From: Carallia brachiata
Lineage: Eukaryota; Streptophyta; Magnoliopsida; Malpighiales; Rhizophoraceae
Direction of reading: 5' to 3'
Length of the DNA stretch: 64,000 bases
Assembly: GCA_021464245.1 (NCBI GenBank)
Contig: JADCRB010000001.1
Span: forward strand, 3,516,829-3,580,828
Part shown: one piece after another, positions 1 through 12,810 of the stretch
How the letters are laid out: each line of letters begins with the position of its first letter
How positions within the stretch are numbered: position 1 is the first letter of the stretch
Translations under genes and position numbers: made by a program
Notes under the pieces: model-generated
The model's input: the letters and a program-made list of their open reading frames with translations, nothing else
Databases searched by the model: none
What the model was told of the DNA's origin: nothing

Positions 1-269
1 TTATCTCATGTGAATTAATTTGAATACTTTGGGGATGTTTTCTTATAACCATAGGGTAGTAACACTATTGCGATTTCTCCTTCAGATCAAAAGAAGGAAA
101 AAAACTCGGGTGGGATTAATGATTTATTTCTGATCGATCACAAAAGTCAAATCGTAATCAACAGTATGAGAAGCATATCTTTTTTTAGAAAAAAAAAAAA
201 ATCACCAAACATCAATATATAGGACTTTGAGATAAAACAACATGAGTCGGCGTCAATGGTATACAATAC

Positions 270-434
270 CTTTTTCCCAGTCATCCCAAGAGCCGTTCTT
301 CGACAGACCGGATGCGTGTTGGGTTTCAAGAAACACGCAGTGGATTCAGCAGACCACTGCATTTTCTGCTTTAATATAATTTGTGCACAATTTCGATTGA
401 GACTAATAAGAGGGAGGGAAAGTGAGCCAGCCAT
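270..434 (-). CDS. First exon of a duplicated coiled-coil protein gene (partial)
   Basis: Reading leftward from an ATG at 434, 55 codons are open and end at a GT donor (269-268) in phase 0. The encoded segment contains ESTACFLKPN and PVCRR. The same frame is kept in the second copy (30693-31340, around a MITE), where the exon ends at an equally good donor, so this is a coding exon and not chance. The partner exon, by analogy with 29515-29880, would lie left of position 1 and is outside the window. A second ATG at 362 is possible. The product is not recognised. The hydrophobic, basic start (MAGSLSLPLISLNRN) could be an organelle or secretory leader, but that is inference. Confidence 0.55.
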
Positions 435-513
435 TGAAAGATGGGTTTCGATCGAGTGGAAGGATGCAAGGTGCAACTGCTTGTGGTATGATGCAGTAAC
501 CCGACATATAGTG

Positions 514-521
514 TACTTATA
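514..521 (-). promoter_or_regulatory. TATA box of the coiled-coil gene
   Basis: TATAAGTA on the minus strand lies 80 bp upstream of the ATG at 434. It is preserved in the duplicate at 31415-31422. Confidence 0.45.
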
Positions 522-1685
522 GAATGGTTGCATCTTAGAATTGGTTATATTTTTATATGGGTCAAGTTAATTTAATGTTAAATATTAATAAAATAAAAAA
601 TTAACGCGGGAATTCATTGAAATAAAAAGATAACATAATTTTTTTTAATTTAAAATGATGTGTGTACTATATTCATAATAAAAAATCGCAATAAAATGTG
701 TAACCATAAAAACTACTCTTATTTATATATACAATTAATAAAGAGATAATTTTACGAATGTTTGGTAAATTTTTTGATATTATTATTAAATTCTTATTTA
801 CTTATATAACATTTTAAAACAAACTGATTGAAAAATCATTTAGAATTATCTTTTGCTATTTTTAACTACTTTTTAGTATTTTTTATTTTTTAATATTAAT
901 AATAATTTATAAGAAAATGATAGGTAAACAAGGTAAGAATGCAATTAACTGTAATACATATCATTTAAAAATCTATTATACATAAATTTTAACTATAAAT
1001 TTTATAAATTTTTACATATTTTTTAATAATTTATAAATATAACTAAATTTGATACGTAATATAATCATAAAAAATATATATAAAACGTAACTCTGTCCTT
1101 TCTCCTACTCTCTGTTCGTCATCCATGTGTCAGCCCCCATTTTACTAGTATTATTGTTTTTTAACTAATCACATAAGTTACCATTATATCTCTATTTCAC
1201 AAAGATTTGTAAAAACACGCAGTCATCCTCATTTCATTCAACTCGTGTGTTGATCCATAAAGCTTTCGACTAAACATAATATTTGCTCAAAAAAAACAAA
1301 AAACAATTGGTTTATTGTTGATTTTTAATTATATAAAATTAGTTTTTTATTCCTTCTACTTTCGTGTGCCGGAGATTTGGATTGGATATTTTATTCTTCC
1401 TTAGATCTGGACTGGCATTCAATCACTTTGACGATTCAATTGTTCGACGATGGATGACGTTATTGGTGGTCCCAATGACTGATGTCACCGATCAAGACTT
1501 GTGCGAGTCTTTTTAAATGATTTTTCCCATCACTAATATATAACAGTGTACAAACGCAACCATACCACAATGGTTTCCACCGATGAAACCTTACCATATG
1601 CCGGACATACTGACAAACCACCGACGGAGACTTACAAAGTCTTTTTTTTAATGATTTTTGGTGGTTGGATTGGGCACAAGCCTAA

Positions 1686-2598
1686 TCTAATATATAATAA
1701 TAGTATACAAAAGCAACCATTTACCCGTTCCAAACTACGTTAGCCATTCTGTCAAAAAAAAAAAAAAAAACTACGTTAGCCATGACTTGGTGCTTTTTTC
1801 ATATGTTAATGGTCACTATTAAATGAAGTAATGGTCTCCGGCTTTTAATGGTCCATGCCTTGTGTGGTTTTATTGTCTGTTATAAACATAATAAAAAATG
1901 AAAGGAAAATTTCACATATATCCTCTATTGAACAATGCCCAGGTGCATTGTACGACTAATTTCTTTATGACAAAAAAAAAACAAGGATATAATTTTTGAA
2001 TAGGAATTGTAATTTATACAAACAAATAAACTTCATGCACGCACAATTCAAAATAATGGCTCCACAAATGTGTATTGTATGTGTATAAAGTATTTTTTAG
2101 TGTATAGATGTTAATTTTCTTTTTTTTTTAGTGGATGTTAATTTTCTTTTTGAATTTGCGTAAACTTCTTTTTTTGAAAAAAAAAAGCACATAAATTTAA
2201 TAGCTATAATTGCAGAGGTTTTTTTTTTGACATTTTTTTTTTTTGGGTTAAAGTGGAGGTTTTACAGCTATATTAGATTATGAATTGACCATCAATTTGA
2301 GCCAGCTAACATCTATTACATCTTACCATAAAATATCTTTAACTTCTTATGAAATTTCAATCAACACATAGAGCCCCAATAACTTAAAAAAAATTAAACA
2401 AATTAATCAGTCAACCACACTATTTACCTCTCTATGCCCTAGCATTATCTCCAACGCGAAATACAAGCCCAACAACCCTTCTTTTGGCGTGGCCTTGACA
2501 CTCGAGTCGGATACCAACTGTACGATGGAAAAAATTAATACGAAAAATTTAGATGGACGTGTCGTTGAGACGCGTCAATGACGGGCGGCTCAATCTAG
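1686..2598 (+). mobile_element. Helitron-like non-autonomous element, copy 1
   Basis: The 5' end is TCTAATATATAATA preceded by A. The 3' end is CTCAATCTAG followed by T, with an 8-bp stem (GACGTGTC, loop GTTGA, GACGCGTC) about 18 bp before the CTAG. These fit the A|TC...CTRR|T rule for Helitrons. No Rep/helicase gene is present. At least three other copies share the ends and most of the interior. Confidence 0.6.
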
Positions 2599-2640
2599 TA
2601 ATAAAAAATTCTTCTTTGATAAAAAATGGTTATTGGCATT

Positions 2641-2873
2641 TTTGGTGTATTTAGATTGTAAAAAATTGATTTGAAAGAAAGTTGTATAAAAATAAAGTTA
2701 TATAAAATTAAAGTAGTATGAATAATTAAGAAATATGTAAGAAAAAAATGATGAGAAATAAAATAAGAAAAAATTCTGAAACAAAAAATTGTGAAAAAAA
2801 ATATTATTTGCATAAGTGAGAAAAAAAAAGATAATAATTTTCTTTGCCTAATTCGTGCAAACCAAACAGACGA
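2641..2873. mobile_element. MITE beside Helitron copy 1
   Basis: Imperfect inverted ends ('tttggtgtatttag' and 'gcaaaccaaacagacg') flank an A/G-rich body. The repeat unit at about 4485 lacks the element and shows an empty site (ggcatttcatggcacatgg), with the filled site reading ggcatt...gcattcatggcac. Related copies lie at 21641-21913 and 33816-34060. Confidence 0.6.
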
Positions 2874-3546
2874 GCATTCATGGCACATAGCGGACAGTTG
2901 GCAGTTTTGAATTTAATGAAAATCTTTAATGTAGATAACAAAGGAGAGATAACCTTTAACTATTAATAAAATATTTTAATGTATTTATAAGTTAAAAAAA
3001 TATAAATAAATATATAATATATTTGATGATATTAAATAAGTTATTTATTTTTTTATTTTTTAAATTTAATCAATCAATTATATGTATTATTTTAGTTTTA
3101 TTTTAATCTAATCTAATGTATATTCACTAAGTATTTTAAAAAAATATATAAAAAAAACATGTAGTCATTTACCACCTATTTTATCTTTTTGATTTTCAAA
3201 TTTAATCAATCAATTTAGCCTACGCTTGCTTCTCCTGGGCCCACCATTTTGGTTCTCCTTACTACCTAACGCTGTCACCCATTATTTGTCTCGAGATTAT
3301 TTTTATGTCAACAATTGTCGGGAACGGTGAGTATTTTAAAGGCGTTCACATTGACCATTTAAACGGTTGACGTTATTGGCCCATCCCAATGAAAGATGTC
3401 GCCCAAAAATCATCTTTGATGCACGACAAATTGACTCACCACCGATCAAGACTTCTGCTAGTCTTTTTTTACTGATTTTTCCTATCACTGTCTGTGAGTC
3501 AAGTCCTTTTTAATGATTTTTGTGCTTGGGTTGGGTACAGGCCTAA

Positions 3547-4425
3547 TTTATTATATATAATAGTATATAACGGTAACCATTAGTCGTTCTAAACTATTTT
3601 AGCCATGACTCGCTGCTTTTTTCATATGTTAATGGTTTCTTTTTTTTTTTTTAGGAATTTCATATGTTAATGGTTACCTATGCGTTTACTATTAAATGAA
3701 TCAATGGTGTTTCTGACTTTAAATCGATATCTATGCCTTGTGCAATTTTACTGTCTGTTAAAAACATAATCAAAAGGAAAAGAAAAGTTCACATGTATCC
3801 TTTATTGCACAATACCCACATAACATGCATCGTACAATTAATTTCTTTATGACAAAATATTAAGGATTCTCTTTTCATTTTTTATACTCTCTTTTTTTAG
3901 CTTTTATTTTTTATAATCTTTGAATGGCAATTGTTATTTACACAAATAAATAGATTTCATGCATGCAAAATTCTAAGTGATGGCCCCACGAATGTGTTTT
4001 GTGCGTGCAGATAAAAATTCTCATTTTGAATTTGCTTAAGCTTCTTTAAAAAAAAAAAGCAATAATTGATTAGTAAAATTTGGGTATTGTTATTTATACG
4101 GTAAAATTGTCTTCATACACGCGCATAACAAAACACAAGTAGGACCCTCACAAATATTTTTGTGCGTGTATATGACAAATATAGTGTGTATATAACAACT
4201 GTCATGTATTGTTATTTATATGGGCATATAACAATTACCGTTATTTAATAACTAAAAATTATTATATATTATTGTCACTCGTGTTAGTATTAACGCCAAC
4301 GAGAAATCCAAACTCAACAACCCTTCCTTTGGCGTGGCTCGAGCCAGCGACTAAGAAAACATTAAAACGAAAAACTTAGATGGACGTGTCGTTGAAACGC
4401 GTCAGTCACGGGTGGCTCAATCTAG
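3547..4425 (+). mobile_element. Helitron-like element, copy 2
   Basis: Collinear with copy 1. The first dinucleotide is TT rather than TC, and the 3' end is CTCAATCTAG followed by T with the same hairpin. An internal stretch near 4075-4260 is locally reduplicated. No coding capacity. Confidence 0.55.
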
Positions 4426-5795
4426 TGACAAAAAACACTTTTTTGATAAAAAAAATGTTCTCCAGCTCCAGCCTCCAGGCTCTTGGCATTTCATGGCACA
4501 TGGCACACAGTTGGTAGTTTTGAATGAAATGAGACTCAAAAAGTAAATAATAAAGAGGGGACTTCCTTTGCCGTTAAAAAAAATATTGGTGTATTTGTAT
4601 ATTTTAAAAAATATATAAATAAATGTATAATTTATTTAATAATATTTAATAATTTATTTATTTATAATTTTTTAAAATTTAAACAATTAATGATTTATAT
4701 TACTTTTATTTTATTTTGATCTTGTATATTTACACTTATCGAGTATTTTATTTTTTTAAAAATACTAAATAATAATATTTAAATAATAATAAAATGATTG
4801 GATATAAAATATTAATAATTAAAATTAAGTAAAAATAAATTATTAGTTACCTACTTATTACAAACTAAAGTTAAGTTGTACAATAAAATTATATATATAT
4901 ATATATGTTAGTATTAAACACTTAATTTAACTTAATTAGTTAAAAATTTCTATTTCAACTCTCAAATTTAAAATTTAAACTTCATGGTTAATACTCTACT
5001 TTCTTTTTGTTTTTTATGATTAGACTACTGTTTCTAATAAAGAAAAACAATCTGTTAGTGTTGTTTAACCCAGGCTTGGTTTTCATGGGCCCACCATTTC
5101 GATCAGTGGGGAAACAAAATGCAGAGGTGTGCGGTCTATTTTCTTTTACGGAAAAACTTGGGCATCCATAAAATTTAATATTTATAAATAGTTAAAAAAA
5201 TAGTCCGATAGGTAAAATATACGGTAACTTTTTATATTTACAAAGAAAATATATGATATATTAAAAAAATATATGACATATGAAAATAGACAAAATATGA
5301 CGTGATAAAATAATTATAAAAAATTATACGATATATTAAATAAAATTATATAAGTTATGTGAATAATTATTGAAAATTAAAATTTTTTAATTTAAAAAAT
5401 ATACAGTTGTTCAGATGAATTATATATATATTTTTAATATATTATAAATTTTTTTTATAAATATAAAAAAATATCATATATTTTATCTATTATATCATTT
5501 TGTACTTACTAATAAACACTAATTTTATAACCACGTAACCGCCTTCTTTTGTTTTTCTTAATGCATCCCGTTAGGGGGCAGCCCAGCCCAGCGTCGGGCT
5601 TTGGAAAAGAAAAAAAAAAAAGGAATTTGTTTGCCTTCCGTTCTCCTTTCCCGTGACGTAAAGCAACCGCGTGGAAAATAATTCCCAACATTGTTTAAGG
5701 CAGATAAATAATTTGTAGGCCGACAATCGTCGGAAAGGCTGAATATTTTTTCCTCGCAGGCATTCACATTGACCATCCGAACGTTCGACGACGGA

Positions 5796-5803
5796 TGACG
5801 TCA
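5796..5803. promoter_or_regulatory. TGACGTCA palindrome upstream of ANK copy 1
   Basis: A perfect TGACGTCA lies 1.95 kb before the ATG of ANK copy 1. The same 8-mer in the same context occurs upstream of the other two copies (24532-24539; 51714-51721 and 51806-51813). TGA-class bZIP factors bind TGACG motifs; binding here is inferred. Confidence 0.45.
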
Positions 5804-5841
5804 TTGGTAGTCCAAGCAAACGACGTTGTCAACGTCACTTA

Positions 5842-6204
5842 CGCTGTATTTAGAGCAGTATTTGGAGTGCGCGGAAAGATAGGGAAAGGAGAAAAAAAAT
5901 TATTTAAAGCGGTAGAGAAAGTGAAAAGAATAAAAGTATGGTAAAAAAAATGAATAATAATCTGTGAGAGAAAAAGTAAAGAAAAAATAAAATTATTTAG
6001 AGTGATAGAAAAATGAAGAGAAAGAAAGTATAGTGAAAGAAAAAATAAATAGTATTTTGTAAGAGAAAAAGTGGAGAGAAAATAAAATTATTTGAAATGG
6101 TATAGAAAGTAAGAAGAAAGAAATATAAGAAAGAAAAATAATATATAATAATAATTATACTTTTTTTTCTCCATTCTTTTTTCCATCGCACAACAAACAC
6201 ACCC
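5842..6204. mobile_element. MITE, 363 bp, TTA target-site duplication
   Basis: The purine-rich element sits between two TTA trinucleotides (5839-5841, 6205-6207). The paralogous site near 24571 is empty and carries a single TTA. A 3-bp TTA duplication points to the PIF/Harbinger (Tourist) group. Confidence 0.6.
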
Positions 6205-7577
6205 TTAACAAATCATCGTATTGAGAACCTTTTGTTAATAAGAATAAAATTGACATAGATGTAAATTAGTTTGTTTAGCCTAAAGAAAGATAAAATAATT
6301 ATTGTGTGGAAAAAAAAAAAGATAGAAGTGGAGACAGTAGAATATACATTTTAGTGAGAATAAAAAAGCACAAATTAATTAAATTATTTATAAAATTAAA
6401 TAATAATATTAAATAATAATAAAATGATGTTATCGTAATTAAAATTTAAAAATAAATAAATAAATTATTAAATATAATTTAATAAATTATAAAATTATTT
6501 TTTATTATATAAAATTAAGTTGTAAAAATCATTATATATATATATATATATATATTTGTGTGTGCGCATGGGCACCTGCGTGTGCGCGGACGCATGACAT
6601 ATTTCCAAGTACACCGCCCCTGAATAAAATCATTCAGGTCACTTTTTTGTTTGGATTCCTCGTCAAGACTTTAAATTCCATATTTTTTAAGGGAGGCAGA
6701 TGTAAACACGTGATTCACAAATATATTAAAATTATTTAGTAATTTTTAAAAATACATCATTCTAAAAAATAACAAAAAAGAAAACACACACACCAAAACA
6801 AAGATGGTCGACTAAAAAATTAATTCTTTAGATTTAACACTATGACGTATGTATTTTTTATTAATAAAATAATTATTCTATTAATTGTGTCTCTAACAAG
6901 AGATTTTAGAAAATACTTATTGGACATAAACAATATGAATAAAGATAAATAAAATTAATAAAATAATATTGTTATTTATTTTTTGTTAACTCATTTTTTA
7001 TTATTATAATAGTATTTATATTATTTTATTATTTGTATGTGACTATTTTGATCACTTTATTATCTATACTTCCATAATTTTCTGTTTTTATTTATTAAAA
7101 AAAAGTTATAAATTATATAATGAAGAAAAATTATTTTATTTTGATAAATCTCATACATTGTATATCTTCGAGATTGAAATTTTTGACCTCTAAAATGAGA
7201 ATTTTAAATTCTAACTACTAAATGTGCTCTAAAAAATAACTTTCATTATTTATTTTTAAACGGTAAAAAAGCATACATTATCAGTACGTAAATAATCGTA
7301 TGTGTAGATCGAGACTGGAGTCACATGTTTCGTCCTAATTTAATCTCCTCCAAAGAGAGAATCTTTTATCTAAATATTAATAGGGTCGAATGTGTCTTTA
7401 CTAAATTTAGTCTCAGTATTAACGCGTTTAAAATTCAATACTAAATTACAACGATCTCACCTAGATTGTGGAGAAAATAAAAAAAAATTAAATTTAAACT
7501 AATAAAAAAAATATACTAATTTATTACTAAAGTTTCAGCTTGGGTAGTATTACTTTCATTATTCTGTCTTTGTTTTC
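6205..7577. other. Upstream flank of ANK copy 1, no gene seen
   Basis: A/T-rich sequence partly repeated at 24600-26140 in front of ANK copy 2. It contains a TA microsatellite (6533-6557). I see no coding exon. Confidence 0.6.
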
Positions 7578-7586
7578 TATATAAGC
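7578..7586 (+). promoter_or_regulatory. TATA box of ANK copy 1
   Basis: CTATATAAG lies about 160 bp before the ATG at 7744. The same position carries CTATATATAT before copy 3 and a weaker CATATAACT before copy 2. Confidence 0.6.
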
Positions 7587-7743
7587 ATGTCTGTCTAATC
7601 AGCATTCACCTCACCAGGTTCTTGGCCTTCTACCGAATGGAAAGGGCATTTTATCTGAAATACGTATTTTAAGTTCTCCACCGTCTTTTCTGTCGTGCCT
7701 GGCCATTGCAACAGCCTTTTCGCCGTCCGGAACCAAGCTCTCA

Positions 7744-10700
7744 ATGGCCTCCGCTTCCACGCCTTTAGTCAGCAAGAAAACACAGAGAACTCCGCCAGGT
7801 ATTTATACCATATATAAAAAGCTAAATTTATATATATGGGCTGCTAGACTTGGTTGCTGACTGTATGCTCCTTTGTTCTTTTCATTTCCTCGATATTGGT
7901 CACAAAAACAGTTAAATAATTAATCCAGGCCAGTTTCAGAGAGTCCAGTTTTGTGGCGATGATGCCGATTTTGTCCAGTTATGTAAACCTCAAAATTATA
8001 TGTTTAGCCTATAATTACTAGAAGTTTTAATTTTTTCTAACATCTATATAATGTCAAACTACCCAGAAGAAAAATGAAATAATTATTTATTTTTTATTTC
8101 GATTTTTCGTTCCTTCTTTTTCTTATTTTCTTCTATTTAATTATTTCAAATCAGCTAAATAAATCCAGAGATTCATCTTTGATCTTCTTGAGTTTTCACT
8201 TTTTTTCCACTTGCATAGCTGAATTCATTGACTTGAATTGCTCATTTCCTTGCACGTGATCTAGAACAGGCTACATAATGAACTTATATTGCCGAAAACC
8301 TTTTCAGCCGGGTTAACAAATTAAAAAGATGAATTGAGGATGGTTGTGATATTCAAAAGAAAAAGTGCTACATATCAATCTGGAGGCCGTGAACATCCAA
8401 AGTAATAGTTTAGTAATAAATTGGTAAATTTTTTTCTTGAATTAGCCAAGGTTTGAATCACATTATCGTCACTTTTCTCACAAAGTGGACGATATTGTTA
8501 TGATACAGTTTTTGATTTAAAACTCATTAATACTGAAAACAAGCGTAAAGATAACTCATTCGACTCTATTATTACTTGAATAGAGAGATTGAATGATGAT
8601 ATAATAGGTAACTTTCAGCTTAAACTCATACATCTGATAACCTATATACTAATAATAAATTAAATGAGTCTTGACCGTTAATATCTCTTGGTTCGCATTT
8701 AGTTCTCCATTCAAACAAGCTAATTTCCAATTTTGCACTCAAAATCCTTCCATGCACCTCAAAATTTCGCAAACCAAGAAAGGCATTAAGGTTCTGTATC
8801 AAACATATGATAATATTGATACCTACACTGAATATGTACAAACGGACGGGGAATGGGGGCCAACTACACTTTATTTAATAAAGATGTCTTATATTTTTAA
8901 ACACTAATATTACACTATTTTAACTTAAAATTCATAAGGTCAATCTTGCAAATAACTCTGCCGTTTAAGAGCGTGTATGTATCTGACCAGAGTATGAGAA
9001 ACTCGTTTCCTGAAGCTTTCGACGGATCAACCGTCTAATTAATCTCATGGTTTTCTCAGCTTGGAGAATTCAAGGGGAAAAATGGCTTTTACAAGGTGGA
9101 GATGATCGTAAGCTTGAAGACGGAAGCAGAAGGACAGGTGAGTTCAGCTACGTTCAAAAACTATGAATGATAATTCCATCAAAGTTAATCAACTGCATTA
9201 AACATGTTACATTGTTCAATTACTTTGTGCTGCTGTAAATTTTAAGACCCTTTTTTGTTTCCAACCTTACAGCATACGAAAATATGAAGTTGGAATTGTA
9301 TCAAGCTGCACTCAATGACCAATGGGATCTAATTCCAGCAAAAATCAATGACGATGATAAAGGATTAATCAATGAAAAGATAACCAAGCGTGGGGACACC
9401 GCTCTCCACGTTGCGGCTGCGGCTGGTCACACTAATTTTGTGAAACAACTGATCCAGAACATGAGCCCAGATGCCTTGCGTATGGAAAATGATGCAGGAA
9501 AACTGGAAAATGGCAAAGGAAACACAGCATTTTGCCATGCCGCCATATCCGGAAATGTGGAGATAGCCAAAATCATGCTTCGAGAGGACGAGGATTTGGT
9601 TACCATCCGAGGCAAAGCAGGGGCGTTGCCACTCTACATGGCAGCTTTGTTTGGGCACGAGGAGATGGTGCGTTACCTCTTCGATGAAACTGCAGATAGA
9701 ATGGAGGATAATGAACGCATTGATTTGCTGGTCACTCTGGTCGACAATGACATTTATGGTCAGTGAAATTAAGCACTATGGCATTATGCGATCTGCCAGC
9801 ATTTTACTGAGACTGTTTGCCAACTTTGATCAATTTCGACATTCACTGGTAATAAACTTGAATTTTTTAACTTAATTATGCGTGGCGTACTGTTTTGCTC
9901 CTAGATGTTGCGATAAAAATGACAGAAGCACATCCAGAATTGGCTACTGCTCGAGATACTAATGGAGAATCGGCATTGCATGCATTAGCTCGAAAAGAAT
10001 TTGCCCGTCAAACTCTGCCAATTACTTGGAAGAATTGCGTCAACATGTGTTAGTTCTCTAATATTTTCTCTTTCTGTCTCTCCCCTTTCTAATATAAATG
10101 AAGGTGTGAAGTTTAGTTCCTGTAACGTTATTGAATTTGAAACAGAGTGCCTCGCTATTGTCAATAGTTTGTTCAATTAGATAATCCTAATTTTATTTTG
10201 AGCTCCATTACATGTCCGAATGAATTTGTCAGAGAAAATTTCTGTAATGCAACTGCATGAATTCATTGTGGTTGTAAGTGCAATGAAAAAAAAAATTATT
10301 ACTTTTTTCATTATACAATGAATTTATATAGTTGTAAAAAGCTTTTAACTCGTTGAATTACAGAAATTCTTCTAACAACTTTTTTTTTTTGGACATTTAC
10401 TTTTTTCTTTTCATTTTTGTACCCTCTATAGTCAAGACAATAACAGAATGCAGACAAGTTATTGAATCTCAATCGAAATTTCACACTGTATGTTCTTGTC
10501 GTACGTGTACTTAAAATCAACTTCTATTAAAGAAAATACCAAAATTTTTTATACCCATGATGTCAGTTCAACAACTTTTATGTAGATTCAGTTGTCTTGT
10601 TCAGGTTACAGGAAGGTAGTTCAAAGGGAAAGTCCTATTGACCAGGAAACCCTTAAGCTAAAGCTAGTCCAACTACTCAGGGAAAAACTATTGCTGTATA

Positions 10701-12064
10701 ATGATTCAAAGATTTCCGAAGTGATTGGAAATGATTCAAAGACTTGCGAAGGGAGTGGAAATGATTCACAGACTTCCAAGGCGAGTATAAATGATTCAAA
10801 GACTTCCAAAGCGATTGAATCTCCTTCTAGCCCAATATTGACAGCAGCAGCCCTGGGGAACGTCGAGTTTCTCACCATGCTTATTGGCTCGTACCCGGAT
10901 TTTCTATTTGAAGTTGACGAGAACAAGCGTAGCATCTTTCACTTTGCTGTTATGAATCGTCAGGAGCATGTATTTAAATTAATCAAAAAGATAGGCTCCA
11001 TTAGGAATTTTCTAACAGTCTACAAAGACAAGGATGGGAATAATATGCTGCATTTGGCTGGAAAATTGCCACTACAACGATTAGATGTGGTACCCGGAGC
11101 AGCTCTTCAGCTACAACGCGAGTTACTCTGGTTTGAGGTTCCTGGACCGAACATTACTATTTTCTATATATATATATATATATATATTTATATAAGGATT
11201 GGAGGCGGGCAATCTCAACCGGCTGTAGTTGGCCAGAAATTTCAATCGTTTATGTCAATTGACCAACCATTTATCAAAAGGCATGCCAACTGCATTCAAG
11301 GATGAGATTGCGCACCTCCAATAATGCGTCCAATTTCCGTGCCCTCTTTAACACTTTTGCTTCAAAAATTTCTACCTAACTAACCATTTATGTAATGGTC
11401 TCTATAGGAAGTGAAGAAGGTGGTCCAAAAAGGCTACATTGAAGCCAAAAATAAAGATGGGAAAACTCCACGAGATATATTTACCGAAGAGCACAAGGAG
11501 CTAATTGAGGCTGGCAAGGCCTGGATGACAGGGACGGCAAGCTCATGTATGATTGTGTCAACATTTATTGCCGGAGTGGTTTTTGCGGGTGGTCTTAGCA
11601 TGCCCGGCGGCATGGACGGCGGCGTTCCTATCTTACTTAGCCAGCGATCGTTCCAAGTTTTCGCTGTGGCGGATGGATTATCCTTAGTGTTCGTCATCTC
11701 TGCAGTGCTCAACTTCCTGTCCATTCTCACTTCTCGGCACGAATTACATTATTTTCGGCAGAGATTGCCGAACAAGTTAGTTCTTGGGCTCGGAGCACTA
11801 TTCCTTTCGATCGTGGCACTGATGGTTGCCTTTGTGGCGGCATTTTTCATCGTTTTCAGGCATGGCAAGCTTGGATTTTTTGTTCCTATCGCTGCAATTG
11901 CTCCCTTTCCAGTCCTGTTGTTCATTTATCAACATCAAGATCTCTTTGCTGACGTGATTCGATCAACCTATGCTTCCAAGTCACTGTTCCAGCCTGATAA
12001 ACGGCCTCTGTTTTCTGCGCTGGAATCAAAGGAAAAGGCTACAGAAGGCGCAGCTTACCAGTAG
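7744..12064 (+). CDS. Ankyrin-repeat/PGG-domain membrane protein, copy 1 (intact)
   Basis: Seven exons were reconstructed: 7744-7798, 7929-7982, 9096-9137, 9273-9758, 9905-10048, 10605-11137 and 11408-12064. Every junction keeps phase and has GT/AG, giving 656 residues. Exon 4 carries ankyrin repeats (GDTALHVAAAAGH, GNTAFCHAAISGN, GALPLYMAALFGH). Exons 5 and 6 add more (GNNMLHLAGKLP). Exon 7 encodes the PGG domain (SMPGG near the start) with about four membrane helices. The order ankyrins, then LQLQRELLWFEE, then PGG helices is that of plant ACD6/ITN1-like proteins, which act at membranes in defence or stress signalling; the role here is inferred. The exon 6 linker holds four 30-bp tandem repeats (10701-10820). 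Exon 2 was accepted because copies 2 and 3 keep its frame. An isoform skipping it also stays in frame. Confidence 0.88.
10701..10820 (+). repeat. Four 30-bp coding tandem repeats in ANK copy 1
   Basis: Units begin at 10701, 10731, 10761 and 10791, each reading close to 'atgattcaaagacttccaa'. They encode a 10-residue repeat of the NDSKTSKA type in the linker between the two ankyrin groups. Confidence 0.8.
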
Positions 12065-12604
12065 TCTCTGAACTAGCTTACTTTGCTTAATGCCTCGGGC
12101 CCGTATTACTCATCTGTCAGAGAGGTCACTGCGTTTGCTGAACGCCTAAATAGTTATGATGTGCCCGCGACTTGCGAACATTTGAATGATTGCTTATTCT
12201 ACTATTCTCAAGTTCTGTTTTGTAGATGAATAACTTTTCACTTTTGATTATTGCTGAATAATAATGAATGTGTAAGTTTAAATATACTTGTGCTTCCGAT
12301 CGACTCTTTGTTTGCCTAACTTCTCCGTTTGATCTTCTATTTGGAGATACTCTTATGCACCTTTTGCATCACAACAATGGTTTTGATCACACTAGACCAG
12401 TTTTTTTTTTTTCACTGTTCTTTGTTGAAGTTTTAAATTCCTTTTTTTGTACTGCAGCAATTTCAAACGGATGATGATTTATCGCACGAATTTTGCTTAC
12501 CGATTTTTCCCGACTGTTGAACATGGATGTTCTTTATTTCTTTTTAAAAGAAAAAATCAAAGGGATAAGCCAACTTGTTGGTCCAAATTGTTAGCCAAAA
12601 AAAT
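12065..12604 (+). other. 3' flank of ANK copy 1
   Basis: About 300 bp after the stop are shared with the flanks of copy 2 (26910-27230) and copy 3 (59002-59450), including AATAATAATGAATG at 12258, a likely polyadenylation region. No gene. Confidence 0.6.
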
Positions 12605-12810
12605 TGATTTTTTAAATTACGATTTAAAATAATACTAAATACTATTTATAATTTAATTTTTTAAATTATGATTTAAAATAATATTAAGTATATTTATAGT
12701 AATACTAAGTACTATGTAGAATTTAATTTTTTTAAATTATAATTTAAAATGATACTAAGTACTTTTAGAGTAATATTAAGTACTATTTAGTATTTATTTT
12801 TTTTATGAAT
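12605..12810. repeat. Short A/T-rich tandem repeat
   Basis: Three imperfect copies (starts near 12608, 12659 and 12728) of a unit built from 'ttttaaattatgatttaaa' and 'aatactaagtacta'. Not coding. Confidence 0.6.

Larger units (their letters stand above)
1..1225. repeat. Duplicated segment, left copy (matches 30415-32200)
   Basis: The stretch from the left edge is repeated, with scattered differences, from about 30415 onward. Shared text includes the Helitron-free A/T-rich flank after position 540 and the exon at 270-434. The right-hand copy carries an extra 483-bp MITE that is absent here. Apart from that exon and its TATA box I see no gene in 435-1225, only A/T-rich sequence. Confidence 0.8.
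1226..5841. repeat. Block 1 of tandem ~1.9-2.4 kb repeat units
   Basis: Three landmarks recur in order. The first is a 'cattcacattgacc...gatgacgt...ggcggtccc' core (1411, 3335, 5755). The second is a Helitron-like element (1686-2598, 3547-4425). The third is an A/T-rich spacer ending in a 'gggcccaccatt' motif (3235, 5087). Core-to-core distances are about 1924 and 2420 bp. The same series recurs at 20190-24600 and in part at 32690-34387 and 48085-51872. No open frame here looks like a gene. Confidence 0.8.

Noticed and set aside
256..522. Plus-strand open frame opposite the coiled-coil exon
   Set aside because: The minus-strand frame is conserved in the duplicate and ends at good splice donors; this one is its shadow.
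2595..2888. Minus frame rich in Phe/Ile
   Set aside because: It is the A/T-rich body of a MITE read in the open direction.
8626..8907. Open frames on both strands within ANK copy 1
   Set aside because: They lie in the intron between exons 2 and 3 and match nothing in the paralogues' coding parts.
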